A stretch of 64,000 nt of DNA from Elymus sibiricus (GCA_039707655.1 CM077668.1:67659086-67723085), one strand, 5' to 3'; counted from the first letter of the stretch, positions 1 through 10,960 are shown. Made by a program: numbers and translations. The notes: generated from the letters alone by a model not told the origin.

Positions 1-657
1 CAGCTACCCAACTTGAAATTTCTGAGAATTGATGGAGCACATGCAGTTACCAAGGTTGGACCTGAATTTGTTGGTTGCAAGAAGGTTGATCATGTATGTA
101 ATGAGTTGGTTGCTTTCCCTAAACTTGAATGGTTGATCTTCATGGATATGCCCAACTGGGAGGTGTGGTCCTTTTTTGAGGAAGAAGTTGCTGATGACGA
201 AAGGGGAGAGGATGGAGCTATTGAGATCCACAAGGAGAATGCCCAGTCTGCAAGGTTGCAACTGCTGCCCCGTTTGGTGGGGTTGCACCTTGGAGATTGC
301 CCGAAACTGAGGGCTCTCCCACGACAGCTTGGAAAGGACACTTCCAGCTTGAAGGAGTTCAGATTAATTGGAACAAACAACGTGAAGGCCGTGGAGGACT
401 TCTCACACCTCTCTGAGCTCCTTTTTATTGGGGATTGTGAAGGCCTGGAGAGGGTCTCCAACCTCCCTCAAGTGACAGAACTACGTGTACGTGGTTGTCC
501 AAACTTAAGCAATGTAGAGGCGCTGGCCAGTTTGCAGCAGCTGTGGCTGAGCGAGGATATGCAGGAGGTCTCTCCCCGCTGGGTCACTGGGCTTCAAGAG
601 CAGCACCAGCGACTTCATGGCGAAGACCTGGATGTCTACACGTTGTCTGGCAGTTAG
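1..657 (+). CDS. NLR resistance protein, C-terminal LRR part (5' end outside window)
   Basis: The frame is open from the first base to a TAG at 655-657, so only the last 218 or so residues of a longer gene are visible. The product is leucine-rich repeat sequence that aligns almost residue by residue with the end of the intact NLR at 4821-7871. Both carry LRIDGAHAVTKVGPEFVG, a PKLEW block, an acidic insertion, and the ending HGEDLDVYTLS. There is no NB-ARC domain inside the window. NLR LRRs generally set recognition specificity and autoinhibition in cytosolic immune receptors. The two stop codons are 7214 bp apart and flanking DNA is also similar, so this is a tandem duplicate. Substitutions and small indels fall mostly in the acidic loop. 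Whether the complete gene is intact cannot be judged from this window. Confidence 0.85.
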   Translation, partial: QLPNLKFLRIDGAHAVTKVGPEFVGCKKVDHVCNELVAFPKLEWLIFMDMPNWEVWSFFEEEVADDERGEDGAIEIHKENAQSARLQLLPRLVGLHLGDCPKLRALPRQLGKDTSSLKEFRLIGTNNVKAVEDFSHLSELLFIGDCEGLERVSNLPQVTELRVRGCPNLSNVEALASLQQLWLSEDMQEVSPRWVTGLQEQHQRLHGEDLDVYTLSGS

Positions 658-1500
658 ATTGCTCAAGGTATATATGAACACTGCATACTAGTTGGCTATT
701 TTTTTATTGCATATTTGATTCTCTTAGCGGCCATGATTCATGTTCAGATAATTCAGTTTTCTCCCTCAGTGGACTCATGCTTAAATTGCATCTTTGTTCA
801 GTTGTCTGCCACTATATATGCTTGTGCAACAGAAATGCTTAGACCTTTTACAAACTATTTCAGAATTAGTACATGTCCATTGGCAGCAGACTGCAAGCGT
901 ACAAGTTGTCAAGTGTCGTATAATGTTGCTCTAAGTTGCTTATGTGCGTTCCATCTCTAACTAACATGCATTGGAAACCCATGGTGTTGCTTGCATTCTC
1001 ATAATTATCCTGGTAGAGTTTATAACATTGGCATCACCATTCACAGATATGAGTAGTAATAGTTGTTGAGGCATTTGATCTCTTATTCACACAAACCATA
1101 CCCCAGTTCTGTATGTGACGTAGTGCAAGACTGCAGAATTGTAGCTACAAATTATACCCTAGACCTCAGCATATACAAAATTGTAACAACTTGTTTGTGA
1201 TTATGTTCTTGCTTTGCCCACAGAAAAAAGTTAACTGAGAAATACATTTGTGTGATGGATGCCTCAGTCGTACGTATGTGTTTAAGTGCTTGTCAATGGT
1301 CATAGCTGTTAATTATTTCGGTATTTTCAATTGGCAGCGTAGGACTGATGGCGCGTTCGCTTCCACGGGCCAAGCATCAGACGTACTTATTAAATTGAGG
1401 AAGCCTTATAAACTGGATCAATTCTCTTCTTCTATAATGCAATGCCAGAGCTCCTGGCCCTCTGACGAGGTTCCGTCAAAAAAAAAAATTTGAGGAAGCC
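658..1500 (+). other. 3' UTR region of the first NLR with a probable intron
   Basis: A donor-like AAG|GTATAT lies just after the stop (gt at 668). An acceptor-like ttggcag ends at 1337, followed by a block (around 1338-1400) that is also found downstream of the second NLR after its own ggcag (8719). Conservation of both putative splice sites in the paralogues supports a 3' UTR intron of about 670 bp. The assignment rests on sequence pattern only. Confidence 0.45.
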
Positions 1501-1580
1501 TGCCAATGTTGAAGATGCGCAAGTATCATGATGATGGATGTGTAACGAGCTGGTGAAGAAAGAAACTGTCCTGTTTTCCT

Positions 1581-1870
1581 TTGTGCACGTGCCCTGGAAA
1601 TACTGTATCGAGTTTCGTTTTGTTTATTTCTGAATTTGGGCCAGAGGGGCTTTGCTGTACTGAACCTCCTGCCTGTGTGGTATTGTTTCACTTATTTATT
1701 CCTGAACTTGAGGCTGGAGCCTTTGCTGTACTGGACTGTGTGGCATGGGTTCGTTCTTTTAATTTGACCACTGGATTTCGTTTTGGCTTGATTTTGTTCT
1801 TTGAATTGAAGTGATGGATTTCGTATTATTTTGTTTCTCAACTTGGGCCCGAGGCTTTGCCTGTGTAACC
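1581..1870 (+). repeat. Degenerate direct repeat downstream of the first NLR
   Basis: A unit of roughly 90-110 bp recurs two to three times. It contains a TTTCGTTTTGTTT-like stretch, then TTTCTGAACTTGGGCC, then a gaggc(c)tttgctgtactgaacc-like segment. The same unit occurs at about 8830-9060 behind the second NLR and at about 51495-51790. It has no coding potential that I can support. Confidence 0.5.
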
Positions 1871-2064
1871 TGTATGGCCAAACCTGTGTGAATGACCTGG
1901 TCCTGAAGGAACATGTGGTGCCCCGATGCAGACTAGTAGCGAAAAGGAAGATGTGGTTTCATGTGATTTTTTTAACCAAAGTTTATGTGTCAGTTTTCTT
2001 TGACCCAGCAGCGGAAAAAAAAATGTGGTTTGCTACATTTTTCTCCGGACCGTGTTTTTTCATG

Positions 2065-2122
2065 CTCCCTCGGTCCCTAAAGTTGTACGAAGTCTGCGAC
2101 ACATATTTTGGGACAGAGGGAG
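2065..2122. mobile_element. Short Stowaway-type MITE remnant
   Basis: It starts with CTCCCTCGGTCCC and ends with GGGACAGAGGGAG, followed by TA, as in Stowaway elements (Tc1/mariner-related MITEs that insert at TA). At about 58 bp it is shorter than the usual 80 bp or more, so it is internally deleted. Confidence 0.6.
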
Positions 2123-2269
2123 TATTTTTTTTTCTTTTAGTTTTTATTGCAATTTTATTTTCTATGCTATTTTATTTTTTATTTCTCTAATTTCGGACCT
2201 TTTGTATTTATTTTCTCTTTTCTTTTTTATGCTTCTTTATTGGTTTTCCTTATTTTTGGTTTCTTGTTA

Positions 2270-2800
2270 CAAAAAAACAAATAAATATTTTTAGAAATAC
2301 CCAAACATTTTTAAATTAATTGCGCAAACGCTTTTAAAATTACACAAACATTTTCATAAAAAGTCATGAGCATTTTTTTAGTTACATGAATATTTTTTCT
2401 GAATATTTGAACGCTTTAAAAAAATGTGCAGCACAATTTTTTTGTTGCATGAACATGTTGTAAAGTACATATTTTATGGTCCCAAAATATGTGAACATTT
2501 TTAAAAGTACATAAGTGAACATCTTTTATTCTTTTTGTGTTTATGTTTCCCTACGTCATTTTTTATTTTTTTGTTGATTTCTTTCTCTTTTTATTTCTAT
2601 GTTTTCCACTCTTCCCCTTTTTTTTTTTGGAGTTTTCCCCTTTTAACACTTTTTTTAAAACATGACGAACATTTTTTTAAAACTTGATGAATATTTCTAA
2701 AATATGAGATATTTTTTTTAACAGAATGAATAATTTTTAAATACATATTTAATATTTTTAAATACGTGATGATTTTTATTTTTGAGGCATGAACCTTTTT
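2270..2800. repeat. AT-rich degenerate AACATTTTT repeat tract
   Basis: Variants of a/gAACATTTTTnAAATACATgA recur at irregular spacing on both strands. The tract resembles the larger one at 10160-10960. It has no coding potential. Such tracts are common inside Triticeae DNA transposons, but no element ends could be defined here. Confidence 0.5.
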
Positions 2801-2849
2801 TAGGACACGCTCAACATTTGTACAGCTCACAACAAGCGAGTTATAGAGG

Positions 2850-3307
2850 CACCCCTTTCGGGACGCTGGCCTATGCAGCGCAGCTCGGGCCAGGAAAAGG
2901 AGCCCAGGACCAGGAAGGCGACGTGGTGACAGCTGGACGTCGGCGAGGTCGCCCCGCTGCCCGCTGGGATCCGGCGAGGGGAGATGGAGTCGACGGGATG
3001 GCGGCCGAGCGTCGGCGTGCTCGCGCCCGAGAGGAGGGAGAGGAGGGAGAGGAGGCGGGGTGGCGGCTGGGCTCCGACTTCGACTGCCCGCACGCCGACG
3101 CCGTCGCTGGAGAGAAGCAGAGGGCCAGGATGAGGGTGACATCAGGAACAGGAGAGGGCGCGTGCTCAAGCTCAACACTGGGGCAGGTCAGTGGCCGCCA
3201 CACCGCGCCGTCGACGCCCCTGCTGCCGGCGCAACCGCTGTCGTGCTGTCGCCCAGCCCTCTCTGTTTCGCTCATCCTGCCCCTTCTCCCTTGGGTTAGC
3301 CAGCCAG
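2850..3307 (+). other. GC-rich block, possible first noncoding exon of the intact NLR
   Basis: A GC-rich, CpG-rich island interrupts the AT-rich spacer and ends at CCAG|GTAACC, a good donor (gt at 3308). Further downstream lie candidate small exons and then the NLR start codon. A long multi-intron 5' leader would explain the pattern. Overlapping frames here on both strands look like composition artefacts. RNA evidence would decide. Confidence 0.3.
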
Positions 3308-3902
3308 GTAACCTCAGCTACACAATTTTTTGTTGAATACTAATAATGCATTGGGAGGATTTCTCTGCGCAAGAAAGATTGCACTATCTCTCTAGATGAT
3401 GAGGTGGCCACATTAGGTACAACAATTTATACACTCCCATTAGGACTGGCCTGAGTCAACAGAATCCCCTTTATCAACAGAAAAGTATGACTGTCTTGAA
3501 GTGATACTTGGCCTAATCTATTCATCATTGGGCAGTTGGCAGTGACGAATGCTACCAGTAAATTACTAGTACACAGCAACGACACTAATACTAAGCAGCT
3601 CGCCAGTCTCTTTCACAAGACTCAGCACACCATCGCACCTCGCCGCCTTTGTTGAATATATGCTGTCTGTTTTAGCCTGCATTTTTCTACAGAAGTAGAG
3701 GAGGGGGGCTTAATTTTGCCACCTAGTGTTGTCTCTCTGGGTATCCAACCAGTGCTTTATTTGCTCTCTTGCTTGTCGCCAGTACGCTGCTAGCAAGTCA
3801 TCAGCAAATCAAGAAAAGAATTTCAAGATATTGTTTGCCCTATTCTCTACGGTTGATCACGGTATGCATCTACTCCACTCCGAGGGAATTTTGTCTTGGC
3901 AG

Positions 3903-3956
3903 TGTGTTCGTTCCTTTGCTCTTGATCCACTTATCACTAACTCAGGCTGGATTCAG
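3903..3956 (+). other. Candidate noncoding leader exon of the intact NLR
   Basis: The block is bounded by an acceptor (cttggcag ending at 3902) and a donor (TTCAG|GTGATC, gt at 3957). It lies between the GC-rich block and the NLR start. This is inference from splice-site patterns alone. Confidence 0.28.
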
Positions 3957-4027
3957 GTGATCCGGTGGAGACAAGAAACAGTCCGTGGCTCTGTGCTAAC
4001 ATGCACCGTGCCTCTCTCCTCTTGCAG

Positions 4028-4073
4028 CGTGCTCATCAGTGCCTTATCAGTTTAGTTACTGACCCGTATTCAG
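4028..4073 (+). other. Candidate noncoding leader exon of the intact NLR
   Basis: The block is bounded by a strong pyrimidine-rich acceptor (ctctcctcttgcag ending at 4027) and a donor (TTCAG|GTACAT, gt at 4074). It could be a second small 5' UTR exon of the NLR. The remaining stretch to 4820 shows no gene and would be leader intron. A last acceptor (gcctcag) lies at about 4816. Confidence 0.3.
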
Positions 4074-4820
4074 GTACATATTCTACCTCAAATGGTCTGC
4101 ACCTTGATCCATAATCGCACTGTCCGGCACTTCTTTTGTTCACTAGTTTTTAGATGATCTACTGCAGGTGATGGCAGCATGGTTTTATTCTTGGGACTTG
4201 ATTGATGTTATTCTGTTCTCTATTTTTATCCTGGGCTGCGCTCAACCTTGTGAGGTCTTAAAAACAGTGATGGGCTGCTAGAAGCAAACCGTGTCTTCAA
4301 GGTGATCAATATTCATTCCTACTGTTGATGATTTTTTCCTTGTTGGAAGACTGCTTTCTAAGGTAAACACTAATCTGGCTGTTTCATACTTAGATTAAAA
4401 TATACACTTATTTTCTTTGGTTCAATATGTACACTGTTATGCAGCTGCCATGTGATGGCCCTTCAACTGACAAAAACATACCAATAATTCATTTTAATGT
4501 ACAAAACTAAAGCACGTGGAAATTTGTAAACACAAAAAATGAAAATATGGAATGCCAATTCAGGATTTTAGACCACAATATGTGGCACTACTCAGGGTTC
4601 TGAATTTGTATGTACGTTGCAGAGCTTCATTATGCTAAAGTTATTGAAAATGTAAGTAGCAAGTCACTAGTGATATCTTTCACACCTTCTAAGACTTGTC
4701 TCAGTTTTGAAAGCATGTTTACCTTGTGAATTCATTTTCACCCTTTTAGTTTTGCTGCCATCCCCCGACAGGTCAACCTGGTGTTTTTGGTCGGCCTCCT
4801 GAGCTGAGTGCCTCAGATCA

Positions 4821-7800
4821 ATGGCAACCATACTAGAATCTTTGCTTGGATCATGTGCCAATAAGTTGCAAAATATTATTAGTGATGAGGCCATACTAAT
4901 CCTAGGGGTGGAAGAAGAGCTTGCAGAAGTGTTACGACGGGTAGAACTAATACGTTGTTGTATATATGATGCTGAGAAAAGGAGGACAAAAGATCTTGCA
5001 GTGAACAATTGGCTTGGTCAACTGAGAGATGTTCTATATGATGTTGATGAAATCTTGGACGTGGCTAGATGCAAAGGAAGCAAGCTACTGCCTGACCATT
5101 CATCATCATCAAGCAGATCAGCTGCCTATAAAGGCCTTTCAGTTTCCTCTTGCTTTTGTAACATCGGGTCACGCCACGATCTTGCTGTTCGGATTAGAAG
5201 TCTGAACAAAAGGATAGAGAACATTTCAAAAGATACGACATTTTTAACATTCAGCAGTAGTACACAACCTGTTCGAAATGGTCCAACATCCAAATTGATA
5301 AATAGTTCCAACCTTGTTGAGCCCAACCTTGTGGGAAAGGAGATAATACATTCTAGCAAGAAGTTGGTAGACTTAGCACTTGCTCACAAGGCAAATAAGT
5401 CTTATAAGCTTGCTATTGTTGGAACAGGAGGAGTTGGTAAGACAACTCTAGCTCAGAAAATATTCAATGACCAAAAAATAAAGGGAAGCTTCAAGCTACA
5501 GGCATGGATTTGTGTTTCGCAGGACTACAATGAAGTAACTGTTCTAAAAGAGGTTCTTCGAAATATTGGTGTGTATCATGAGCAAGGCGAAACCATAGCA
5601 GAACTGCAGAGAAAGCTTGCAGAAACAGTTGAAGGGAAGAGTTTCTTTCTGGTTTTAGATGATGTGTGGCATCCCAATGTCTGGACGGATTTATTAAGAC
5701 CCCCATTCCATACAACAATTTCTGGAGTAATATTGGTAACCACACGAGATGATCAAATTGCAATGAGAATAGGAATACAGCATACCCATCAAGTTGATCT
5801 CATGTCAGTAGAGGTGGGATGGGAGCTACTTTGGAAGAGCATGAACATTGCCGAAGAGAAAGAAGTGCATAATTTGAGATACACAGGCATGGAGATTGTT
5901 GATAAATGTGGTCGCCTCCCTCTTGCAATTAAGGTTACTGCTAGTGCTTTGGCAAGCAGAGATCTAACCGAGAATGAGTGGAGAAAGTTTTTAGGCAAAT
6001 ACTCTGGCTCCCAGGGAATGCTCTTTGATGAAATAGAAGGCGCTCTATACCTAAGCTATGATGAGTTACCGCATCGTCTGAAACAGTGTTTCCTTTACTG
6101 TGCTTTGTATACTGAAGATTCTATCATTTACCGTGGTGTAGTTACAAAGTTATGGATTGCTGAAGGTTTCATTAAGGAGCAACAAGGTCAGCTACTAGAA
6201 GACACAGCAGAAGGGTACTACTATGAGCTAATCCATCGGAATCTCCTCCAACCAGATAACACAATTTTTAACCAGGCTCAATGCAGAATGCATGACCTCT
6301 TAAGACAGCTTGCTTGCAAATTATCACAGGACGAATGCTTTATTGGAGACGTTGAAACATTGAGGGGTGAGAATATGTCAAAATTGCGACGCCTTTCTGT
6401 TGTCAATAAGAAGGATAAATTAGTGTTAACTAGCATGGATAACATGGTAGTTAAGGTGAGGACATTCCTTGCTTTTTATGGTCCATGGAAAATTGAGGAT
6501 ACATTCTTCAAGAGATTTCTACTTCTTCGTGTTTTGGCCCTGAATTACTCAATTGTGCAAAATATGCCAGATTATATAGGAAAATTGATCCATCTACGCC
6601 TACTTGATCTTGGTCATACTGGCATATCTCGTCTTCCAGAATCCATTCGATCCCTAAAGAACCTTCAAGTATTGAGCTTGATAAATTGTGATGCTCTGCA
6701 GAGTCTTCCGTCGGCGATGACCCAATTGTGCAATCTACGATGCCTTCGTCTTACTGGTACAAAAGTAAATCAGGTTCCAAAAGGGATAGGAAAATTAAAT
6801 TTGCTCACTGAATTACGAGGATTTCTTGTCGGCGACATAAGTGATAATGCTGATGTACAAGATGGGTGGAAGTTGGAAGAGTTGTCTTCTTTGCCGCAAA
6901 TGATGTATCTTAATCTTGTTAAGTTGGAAAGAACGGCTCATTGTCGTACAAATGTAGTGCTGGAGGACAAAAAGCATCTAAAAGAACTGGTGCTAGAGTG
7001 GACCACACATGGAGAGGGACCATATTCAGAAGATGTTAGCAATGCTGAGAAGGTATTTGAGCTGCTAGTACCTCCATGCAACCTGGAAACCCTCTATATC
7101 TTTGGATTCTTTGGTCAGAGGTATCCCACGTGGTTTGGTACCACCTGTTTGTCTTCAGTAACACACTTGTTCCTAAAAAATCTACGATCATGCGTGGATC
7201 TTCCACCGGTCGGACAGCTACCAAACTTGAAGTTTCTGAGAATTGATGGAGCACATGCAGTTACCAAGGTTGGACCTGAATTTGTTGGCTACAGGGTGGG
7301 TGAACCCATAAGCAATGAGTTCATTGCTTTCCCTAAACTTGAATGGTTCTTCATCAAGGATATGCCCAACTGGGAGGAGTGGTCTTTTTTTAAGGGAGTG
7401 GAAAATGTTGTTGATGAAGGAGGAGAGGATGGTGGTGCTGAGATTCGTAACGGTGATGCCCAATCTACACGATTGCAACTACTACCTCGTTTGGCGAAGT
7501 TGAAAGTCGAAGGTTGCCCAAAGCTGAGTGCTCTCCCACGACAGCTTGGAGAGGACACCGCCAGCTTGAAGGAGCTCTTGTTAATTGGACCGAACAACTT
7601 GAAAGCCATGGAGGACCTCCCAGTGCTCGAGCTCCTTGTGATTGAGGATTGTGAAGGCCTGGAGAAGGTCTCCAACCTCCCTCAAGTGTCAAAACTACAA
7701 GTACGTGGTTGTCCAAACTTAAGCCATGTAGAGGGGTTGGGCAATTTGCAGCAGCTGGGGTTGGGCGAGGATATGCAGGAGATATCTTCCCGTTGGGTGC

Positions 7801-7871
7801 CTGGGCTTCAGAACCAGCGCCAGCGACTTCATGGCGAAGACCTGGATGTCTACACACTGTCTACCGGTTAG
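4821..7871 (+). CDS. CC-NB-LRR (NLR) disease resistance protein, intact
   Basis: One exon encodes 1016 aa, a normal length for grass CC-NB-LRR receptors. These are cytosolic ATP/ADP-switched sensors that trigger immunity on effector perception. Domains seen: an Rx-type N-terminal coiled-coil domain (about 1-110) with an EDVID-like DVDEILD; P-loop GTGGVGKTT near residue 200; kinase-2 LVLDDVW near 280; RNBS-B VTTRDD near 307; GLPL-type GRLPLAIK near 364; MHD motif near 490, followed by LLRQLA; then LRRs from about 540 to the end, with an acidic stretch near 860-880. All switch motifs look intact. The start is the first ATG of the frame (MATILESLL), which gives the usual short N-terminus. It is a tandem paralogue of the gene ending at 657. 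Stops or frameshifts are absent, so it is probably functional. The recognised pathogen cannot be inferred. Confidence 0.93.
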   Translation: MATILESLLGSCANKLQNIISDEAILILGVEEELAEVLRRVELIRCCIYDAEKRRTKDLAVNNWLGQLRDVLYDVDEILDVARCKGSKLLPDHSSSSSRSAAYKGLSVSSCFCNIGSRHDLAVRIRSLNKRIENISKDTTFLTFSSSTQPVRNGPTSKLINSSNLVEPNLVGKEIIHSSKKLVDLALAHKANKSYKLAIVGTGGVGKTTLAQKIFNDQKIKGSFKLQAWICVSQDYNEVTVLKEVLRNIGVYHEQGETIAELQRKLAETVEGKSFFLVLDDVWHPNVWTDLLRPPFHTTISGVILVTTRDDQIAMRIGIQHTHQVDLMSVEVGWELLWKSMNIAEEKEVHNLRYTGMEIVDKCGRLPLAIKVTASALASRDLTENEWRKFLGKYSGSQGMLFDEIEGALYLSYDELPHRLKQCFLYCALYTEDSIIYRGVVTKLWIAEGFIKEQQGQLLEDTAEGYYYELIHRNLLQPDNTIFNQAQCRMHDLLRQLACKLSQDECFIGDVETLRGENMSKLRRLSVVNKKDKLVLTSMDNMVVKVRTFLAFYGPWKIEDTFFKRFLLLRVLALNYSIVQNMPDYIGKLIHLRLLDLGHTGISRLPESIRSLKNLQVLSLINCDALQSLPSAMTQLCNLRCLRLTGTKVNQVPKGIGKLNLLTELRGFLVGDISDNADVQDGWKLEELSSLPQMMYLNLVKLERTAHCRTNVVLEDKKHLKELVLEWTTHGEGPYSEDVSNAEKVFELLVPPCNLETLYIFGFFGQRYPTWFGTTCLSSVTHLFLKNLRSCVDLPPVGQLPNLKFLRIDGAHAVTKVGPEFVGYRVGEPISNEFIAFPKLEWFFIKDMPNWEEWSFFKGVENVVDEGGEDGGAEIRNGDAQSTRLQLLPRLAKLKVEGCPKLSALPRQLGEDTASLKELLLIGPNNLKAMEDLPVLELLVIEDCEGLEKVSNLPQVSKLQVRGCPNLSHVEGLGNLQQLGLGEDMQEISSRWVPGLQNQRQRLHGEDLDVYTLSTG

Positions 7872-8800
7872 ATGGCAATGAAAGCACAAGGTATGAACAC
7901 TGCATATATAGTGGTTGGACATTTTGTTTTGTGTCTTCGATTGTGTGAACCATAATTAATTTGTATTCTTAGTTTCTTACAACACAATTCTCTGCCTGAT
8001 CATATTGGATAGCTGCATAAATCGTACATATTGGGCCGTTATTCTTATGCAACAGAATTGCTTAGATCTATTGTGATTGTAGATGTCCACATGTATGTAC
8101 CCCCTACGCTCATGCTGGACTGCCACACGTTTGTCATCATATTGTCCTTGCTTTTGTTAACCCAGGAATACATTTCTTGTAATGGATGCCTTGTTTTTAT
8201 GTGCTTGTTGTAACTACTTCTGACTGTTGGAGTTGCCAGGATCATGATAGCTAAGTTTGAGCCACTAAATAAATAAGGAGATGCTTATACCTTGATCTGG
8301 TGATCAAGTCATCTTGTTTCCTTCCTCCTTGATCACCTGGTGCTTGTTCTGATGGATGTGCAGGTCCTTCCCAGTGTTGGCAGCACAGGCTCGATCGGTG
8401 AGCATGATCAGAGAGAGCTTTTGTGTGTGAGAGAGGAAAGATTAGGCCTCATGCAGCAGCTGGCTTTCTCTTCTCTTCTTATCCCGTGAGGGAGTTTCTC
8501 TCTTATTCATTTTTATGTGTGTGCTGCACACCAGAGGGGCCAACACCTGGCTGGATGAGCTGCTGCCCCCGATCAGGGCAGCTTATCTGGTTGCTGTAGC
8601 AACCGCCCACTGTAGATGCACTGTAGCAGCTCTACAGTTTAGGCCTTTAGATCAAAATATCCAACACTGACAACTGTCTGTTTCTAATTCAAACTATATG
8701 CTGAACAAAATTGTGGCAGCCTGGACTGATGCCACGGTTCACTTCGACAGGCAAAACGCACGTGACACATACTAAGCCTGTCAATGGTGAGTATGTGCAA
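7872..8800 (+). other. 3' UTR of the intact NLR with a probable intron
   Basis: A donor-like ACAAG|GTATGAAC (gt at 7891) matches the donor position after the first NLR. The paired acceptor-like ttgtggcag ends at 8719, followed by CCTGGACTGATG as in the first copy. The putative intron is about 830 bp here against about 670 bp in the paralogue. The difference is mainly the solo LTR at 8225-8666. Confidence 0.45.
8225..8666. mobile_element. Solo LTR (442 bp) with 5-bp target-site duplication
   Basis: It begins TGTTGGAG and ends ATCCAACA, giving TG...CA termini with 7-bp inverted ends. It is flanked by CTGAC at 8220-8224 and CTGAC at 8667-8671. The paralogous 3' region near 1290-1330 lacks this block and stays alignable on both sides, which shows that it is an insertion. 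No coding sequence or second LTR is present, so it is a solo LTR left by recombination. The family was not identified. Confidence 0.8.
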
Positions 8801-8829
8801 GTACCTTGATCTATCGAATTCCGTCTTGT

Positions 8830-9070
8830 ATTTTCTTCCTGAACTTTAGCAGGAGACCTTGCTGTACTTAAATTGTGTGTCACGATTTCGTTCTTTGAAT
8901 GAAACCAACACATTTCATTTTATTTCTCTCTGAACTTGGGACCGGAGGCCTTTGTTGCACTGAACCTGTATTGAATGCAATAGGTGATTTTTATTTTTGG
9001 CATGCTTGAATTCTTTGAAATAGAAGTGGTGTTTCGTTTTGTTTGTTTCTGAACCTCGGTCGGATTGTAA
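8830..9070 (+). repeat. Degenerate direct repeat downstream of the intact NLR
   Basis: Two or more copies of the unit also seen at 1581-1870 (TTTCTGAACTTGGG followed by a gaggcctttgttgcactgaacc-like segment). They mark the end of homology between the two NLR duplication units. Confidence 0.5.
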
Positions 9071-9397
9071 ATTATACCCTGGTTGTTGCAGGAAGTGGTT
9101 GGTGGATGGCCATGCTGCTAAGCTGACAGAGACAGAGCTGCAGACTGAACACGGTACGACGTGTGCAGTGCGGTGAATTTCGGGAGCGCAATGACGGGAA
9201 CCTCAGCGGAGGGCGGAACTGAGGAAGACGACTAAGGCAGAGGCGCTCAGCTGCACTTTGAAGCAGCTGTCTGTGGAAAAAGCATCAAGTATGAAGGGCA
9301 AGCTCTGTTCTCTGCAACTGCTCTTGGGGAATATTAGATTAATTAGACTGCTGGCTGTGATTAAACTGAAGCGAGGTGTGTCTCTTGTGTAGTAATT

Positions 9398-9437
9398 TTG
9401 TACTAAATCAGCCACACTTATTTTGGGACGGAGGGAG
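9398..9437. mobile_element. Stowaway MITE, right-end remnant
   Basis: The segment ends in TTATTTTGGGACGGAGGGAG followed by TA, a typical Stowaway terminus. No matching left end is found nearby, so the element is truncated. Confidence 0.55.
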
Positions 9438-10159
9438 TATTTGTTTACACATGGATGGTCCCACATGGATGATCCATCTTGTGCTTAGGACAAAGGTTAA
9501 TCAACCGGCTGCACTCATGGACGAACTGCAATCACCATAAGTTTGTAGTGTTCTTCTTTTTTCACTGCACACAATTAAGTTTGTGATCTGCTGTTTGAGC
9601 ATTTTTCATTGGTCACTAGTCATCAGCAAGTTAAATATGCTAGTTGGACCGAGCATATTTATTATTCTTATTCATTTTTAAATGTCAAAATGTATTATTA
9701 AGCCTGTTTTTTCAAACAACAACATAGTAGATTTAAGTATTCAACCTTTTTGGCTTCTATAAAACGGAAAACTAGAGCCCGTGTATGGGCCCAAGAATTA
9801 GCCTCAGGCTCATGTCGTCGGCCCGGACTACCCATGCCAAGGTTTATACCGGCCCCTCCAAGCCGGTAGGAAGTCTCACTGAAGGATCTACAGTAATTGG
9901 GCCGCACGGGAGGAGAAGCAGGGATCGATCCCTGGCCACCCTGCCCGCGTCCCATTCGTGGTAAGTAGTAGGGGCGCGTCCAGGCGATTTGAGCCTGCTT
10001 TCTTCAGTTTTTTTTCTTTTGTTTCTTTCCTTTTTTTTCTTCTCTTCTTTTTCATTCCTTTTTGCATTTGTTTCTTCGGTTTTATTTTTCATTTTCTTTT
10101 TTCTTTGTTTTTTTGTTTCTTTTTTGGTTTCCTTTGTTCTTTTGGTTTTCATTCTATAT

Positions 10160-10960
10160 TTTTTGTATATATGTCAACAACATTTTTCTAATACACGTCT
10201 AACATTTTTCCAATACAAATTTAACATTTTTTAATACAGGGTTAACATTTTTTCTATACGTATTTTTAACATTTTTCAAAATAATTAATTAATATTTTTC
10301 AAATACAAGATTAACATTTTTAATACATGGTGAACATTTTTTATATACACACTTTTAAACTTTTTCAAATGCTTCATTAACATTTTTAAAATACAATATT
10401 AACATTTTACAATACATGGTCAACATTTTCTCTATGTACATTTAGCATTTTTCAAATGCTTGATTCACATTTTTTAAATGCAATATTAACATTTATTAAC
10501 ACATGGTCAACATTTTTTCTAAACACATTCAATATTTTTTCAAATGCTTGATTAACATTTTTATATACATGATCAAATTTTTCCATCATTTTTTAATACA
10601 TGGTCAACATTTTTTCTATACACATTACCATTTTTTAAATGATTGATTAACATTTTTCAAATATTTGCTCAACATTTTTTCAAATGCTTGATTAACATTT
10701 TTATATAGATGATAAAAAAATTCAACATTCTTTCAATACATGTTCAACATTTTTTTATGCATAGTGTGATTAACATTTTTTAAACACTTGTTCAACATTT
10801 TTTCAAAAGCTTGATTAACATTTTTTAAATACATGATCAAATTGTTTCATACAAATTTTACTTTTTTGTATACATTTTTCGTATACATGATTAACATTTT
10901 CTATATACACATTTAACTTTTTGAAATGCTTGGTCAACAGTTTTCAAATGTTTTTATGTA
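10160..10960. repeat. Long AT-rich array of degenerate AACATTTTT motifs
   Basis: About 30 or more copies of AACATTTTT-type cores are separated by short linkers such as ATACATGGTC or AAATGCTTGAT, in one orientation. The period is irregular (about 20-40 bp), so it is not a clean satellite. It is probably the internal low-complexity part of a non-autonomous DNA transposon. Confidence 0.6.

Noticed and set aside
2782..3336. 184-codon frame and overlapping minus frames in the GC-rich block
   Set aside because: Arg/Gly/Glu-rich on one strand and Pro/Ser-rich on the other. Composition artefact with no domain. More likely noncoding leader exon.
9844..10234. Phe-rich and Lys-rich frames
   Set aside because: Products of a T-rich low-complexity stretch.
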